DNA of 64,000 nucleotides, from positions 186,001-250,000 of the forward strand of contig NZ_JBOFTR010000016.1 in the NCBI RefSeq assembly GCF_051652165.1, given 5' to 3'. The notes under the pieces are model-generated. The model made no database searches. It had not been told where the DNA came from and saw only the letters and a program-made list of their open reading frames with translations. This stretch comes from Plesiomonas sp051652165. GTDB taxonomy: Bacteria > Pseudomonadota > Gammaproteobacteria > Enterobacterales > CAMTGL01. Position numbers and translations under genes: made by a program. Below are positions 61,389-64,000 of the stretch, piece after piece (within the stretch, counting starts at the first letter, position 1; each line of letters starts with the position of its first letter).

Positions 61389-63044
61389 ATGAATAAAAAA
61401 AAATTCTCTTTATCGTGGCAGGTTGGTGTATTTCGCCTAACCTTCCTCCTCAGCTTATATTATGCTATTGTCCTTAACTATCCTATTTATGTAAAATTCA
61501 AGCTTATTTTCCACTCTTTACCCACTGTTAATACATTTTTTGTTATTTCTATACCCTTTGTACTTCTATTTGCCATTAACTTTTTATTTAATGTATTTAA
61601 CTGGAAGTTAATTTTTAAACCTTTTTTTGTTTTACTCATTCTTACATCATCTATAGTCTCTTATGCCACAACAAAATATGGCGTAATTTTTACTACAGGC
61701 ATGATTCAGAATATTGTAGAAACAGATGTTAGCGAAGCTTCATCTTATTTAAATTTATCTTTTATTGCATGGTTTTTATTTTTTGGAATATTACCTTCAG
61801 TTCTTATTATAAGTGCAAAAATAAAATATCCAGATCACTGGTTAAAATCGCTGCTGTTCCGTGCATTCTCAATGATAATCTCTATAATTGCGCTACTCAT
61901 TATTGGGTTTTTCTTTTATAAAGATTATGCATCAATTGGAAGAAATAACGCTGAATTAAGAAAGTATATTATTCCAAGTTATTATACAGAAAGTACTTAC
62001 AAGTATATTAAAACTCGTTACTTTACAACAGATGAGCCTTATAAACAGCTCGGTACAGATGCTGTTAATACTGCAAAGCAACATGAAAACAAACCTACAT
62101 TACTGGTTTTAGTTGTAGGTGAAACAGCCCGTAGCCAAAACTATCAACTCAATGGATATTCAAAACCTACTAACCAATATACCAAAGATTTAAGTGTTAT
62201 TTCATTTCAACATGTTCGTTCTTGTGGTACAGCAACGGCCGTTTCCGTGCCTTGTATGTTCTCAACAATGACCAAAGATGAGTATAATGGGCAGCAAGCA
62301 CATAACCAAGATGGCTTACTTGATATATTACACCATGCAGGCGTATCTTTATTATGGAAAGATAACGATGGTGGATGTAAAGGGGTCTGTGATCGCATTC
62401 CGCATGAAATGATTAAACCTTTAGCCAGTGATCCAGAGTGCAATGGTTCAACATGTTATGATGGTGTTTTCTTAGAGACATTTGATCAAGATATTAAACA
62501 ATTAGAAAAAAATGGGAAAACTGACAGTGTACTCACACTCCATTTAATGGGTAGCCATGGGCCAACCTATTATTTACGCTACCCACCCTCACATCGTTAT
62601 TTTGTACCAGATTGCCCTCGGAGTGATATTGAAAACTGCAGTAACGAAGCATTAGTCAATACGTATGACAACACTATTTTATATACTGATTACGTATTGT
62701 CTGAAATTATTAAAAAGCTCTCTGTATTAAGTAATCAATATAATACCGCTTTGATTTATTTATCTGATCACGGTGAATCACTCGGTGAGAATGGGTTATA
62801 TTTACATGGTACACCGTACGATCTTGCACCTGCAGGGCAAACAACTATTCCATTAATCACTTGGTTATCTAATGGATTTAGTAAAGCGAAGGATTTAAAT
62901 ATAGACTGTCTTAAAAAGGAAGCTACTAAAAATAACTTCTCGCAAGATAATTTAATTCATTCAGTCTTAGGCATCATGGATATAAAAACAAAAGAGTACA
63001 ATCCAAAATTAGATATATTCCAGACATGCCGAAACACTAAATAA
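61389..63044 (+). CDS. eptA: Lipid A phosphoethanolamine transferase EptA
   Basis: EptA adds phosphoethanolamine to lipid A in the periplasmic leaflet, lowering negative charge and giving resistance to polymyxins and cationic peptides. Five transmembrane segments occupy about residues 1-185. The catalytic sulfatase-like domain has Glu245 in VVGETARSQNY, the likely nucleophile Thr283 in CGTATAVSVPCMFS between the Cys279-Cys289 pair, and LSDHGESLGENGLYLHG. These positions are within two residues of those in MCR-1. ATG at 61389 gives 551 residues, close to E. coli EptA. Confidence 0.92.
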   Translation: MNKKKFSLSWQVGVFRLTFLLSLYYAIVLNYPIYVKFKLIFHSLPTVNTFFVISIPFVLLFAINFLFNVFNWKLIFKPFFVLLILTSSIVSYATTKYGVIFTTGMIQNIVETDVSEASSYLNLSFIAWFLFFGILPSVLIISAKIKYPDHWLKSLLFRAFSMIISIIALLIIGFFFYKDYASIGRNNAELRKYIIPSYYTESTYKYIKTRYFTTDEPYKQLGTDAVNTAKQHENKPTLLVLVVGETARSQNYQLNGYSKPTNQYTKDLSVISFQHVRSCGTATAVSVPCMFSTMTKDEYNGQQAHNQDGLLDILHHAGVSLLWKDNDGGCKGVCDRIPHEMIKPLASDPECNGSTCYDGVFLETFDQDIKQLEKNGKTDSVLTLHLMGSHGPTYYLRYPPSHRYFVPDCPRSDIENCSNEALVNTYDNTILYTDYVLSEIIKKLSVLSNQYNTALIYLSDHGESLGENGLYLHGTPYDLAPAGQTTIPLITWLSNGFSKAKDLNIDCLKKEATKNNFSQDNLIHSVLGIMDIKTKEYNPKLDIFQTCRNTK

Positions 63045-63062
63045 ACGTCAACCGTTCCTAGT

Positions 63063-63098
63063 AAGCCAACCTTATCTATTAAGGTTGGCTTTACTTTT
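63063..63098 (+). terminator. Terminator of eptA
   Basis: AAGCCAACCTTA (63063-63074) pairs perfectly with TAAGGTTGGCTT (63080-63091), followed by TACTTTTT. Confidence 0.75.
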
Positions 63099-63326
63099 TG
63101 ATAAAACTCACTTTCAATAGATACTTATTCTAAGTGAGTATACTAGATGAAAAAAAATCACCTAACAGGCTATTTCGCTACTAAAAAGATGAAAACTAGT
63201 CTATATATAGATTATCTGTTTTACTTTAAAAAGTGTGCATTTCAACATTTATCATAAATAGCGCGATAACTCGCTAATCTTACTATTATTATGTCATGAT
63301 AATTGATACTACAAGGCCTGACACAT

Positions 63327-64000
63327 ATGCCATTTCAAAACACGCGGTTTATACCTCGAATTTTACTGGTTGATGACTCTCGGTCTACGCTAATGTTACT
63401 GAGTACTATTTTATCAAACCAAGCTGAAATTATTGTCTCTATGGATGGGCTAACCGCTGTCAATTTAGCTCGTGAAAAACAGCCTGATCTGATTATTTTA
63501 GACATTGAAATGCCTGGTATTTGTGGCTTTGATACGTGTAAAATGCTCAAGCAAGATCCATTGACACGCGATATTACTGTTATTTTCATTACTAAATATA
63601 AAAACCCTGCAGAAGAGATCGAGGCATTAAAAAGTGGTGCTGTTGACTTCATTACAAAACCCTTCAATGCAACAGTCGTAAAAACACGGGTAAATATTCA
63701 ATTAACGTTAAAAAGACAAGCGGATATGTTGCGCCAACAAGTGAATCTTGATGGATTAACTGAAGTGTATAATCGGCGCGCATTAAACAGTGATTTAGAT
63801 AATGAAATTCGTCGCCATGCCAGAACAAATCAGCCATTAGGCCTAGCTTTACTTGATGTTGATCACTTTAAGCTTTACAACGACTTTTACGGCCATCTAG
63901 AGGGGGATCAGTGTCTAAAGCGGTTAGCAAACACGCTTAAATCTACAACACGTCGCGCTGCTGAAAGAGTATATCGTTATGGAGGGGAAGAGTTTGCAGT
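63327..64000 (+). CDS. Response regulator diguanylate cyclase (REC-GGDEF), 3' end outside the window
   Basis: The frame begins at ATG 63327 and is open to the window end (224 codons). A receiver domain (residues about 11-127) has the acidic pair in LLVDDSR, the phospho-acceptor Asp59 in IILDIEMPG and the conserved Lys in FITKPF. A GGDEF domain follows, beginning NLDGLTEVYNRRAL and reaching DVDHFKLYNDFYGHLEGD and RYGGEEFA, so the active-site loop is intact. It should make cyclic di-GMP upon phosphorylation. The partner kinase is not in the window. Confidence 0.93.
   Translation, partial: MPFQNTRFIPRILLVDDSRSTLMLLSTILSNQAEIIVSMDGLTAVNLAREKQPDLIILDIEMPGICGFDTCKMLKQDPLTRDITVIFITKYKNPAEEIEALKSGAVDFITKPFNATVVKTRVNIQLTLKRQADMLRQQVNLDGLTEVYNRRALNSDLDNEIRRHARTNQPLGLALLDVDHFKLYNDFYGHLEGDQCLKRLANTLKSTTRRAAERVYRYGGEEFA

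Overview
The window looks like a chromosomal segment of a gammaproteobacterium in or close to the Enterobacterales. Nearly every protein closely resembles an Escherichia coli counterpart, and several E. coli gene blocks are kept in order: spoVR-fadR-nhaB-dsbB; ycgN, ycgM, ycgL and minCDE; rnd-fadD-tsaB-yoaA; the complete hisL-GDCBHAFI operon; art genes, rlmC, potIHGF, ybjN, rimK, nfsA and ybjC; kdsA-sirB1-sirB2-prmC-prfA-hemA divergent from lolB-ispE-prs, then pth and ychF. Base composition looks moderate in core operons and AT-rich in spacers and in the 40-46 kb and 57-64 kb parts. I cannot name a genus from this sequence alone.

Layout. 0-5.8 kb: the 3' end of spoVR, the fatty-acid regulator FadR, the Na+/H+ antiporter NhaB, the disulfide catalyst DsbB, dusC with a possible unannotated small membrane protein after it, and ycgN. 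5.9-14 kb: ygiQ (radical SAM), ycgM, an MltB-type lytic transglycosylase lipoprotein, ycgL, the MinCDE division-site system and RNase D. 14-19 kb: fadD, tsaB and the helicase yoaA. 19.2-26.9 kb: histidine biosynthesis with a leader peptide carrying six consecutive His codons and an attenuator. 27.4-30.3 kb: arginine ABC transporter artPIQM, with an ArgR-like box at the artP start. 30.4-37.1 kb: a DUF2750 protein, ogt, rlmC and the putrescine transporter potFGHI. 37.5-40.6 kb: ybjN, a DUF4250 protein, rimK, nfsA, ybjC. 41-47.4 kb: a secreted SLT-type lytic transglycosylase, ushA, an NhaC-superfamily transporter and a methyl-accepting chemotaxis protein. 47.5-57.7 kb: kdsA, translation-termination genes, heme synthesis, lipoprotein localisation, isoprenoid and PRPP synthesis, pth and ychF. 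57.9-64 kb: a ybcL-like gene with an AraC-type regulator, tRNA-Ser(GGA), yqfB, Braun's lipoprotein lpp, the lipid A phosphoethanolamine transferase eptA and a REC-GGDEF response regulator cut by the window edge.

Most of the window is conserved housekeeping sequence. I found no CRISPR array, insertion sequence, integrase or phage block. The most interesting signal is an array of five tandem 8-bp MetJ-like boxes upstream of the NhaC-superfamily transporter, which suggests methionine-controlled uptake (MetT-like) rather than simple Na+/H+ exchange; a chemoreceptor with a Cache-type sensor is divergent from it. The second is a 40-codon hydrophobic reading frame directly after dusC, with a well-placed Shine-Dalgarno sequence but an AUA in the start position. 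The third is the ybcL/AraC pair beside tRNA-Ser, with an exact 8-bp direct repeat at 21-bp spacing upstream.
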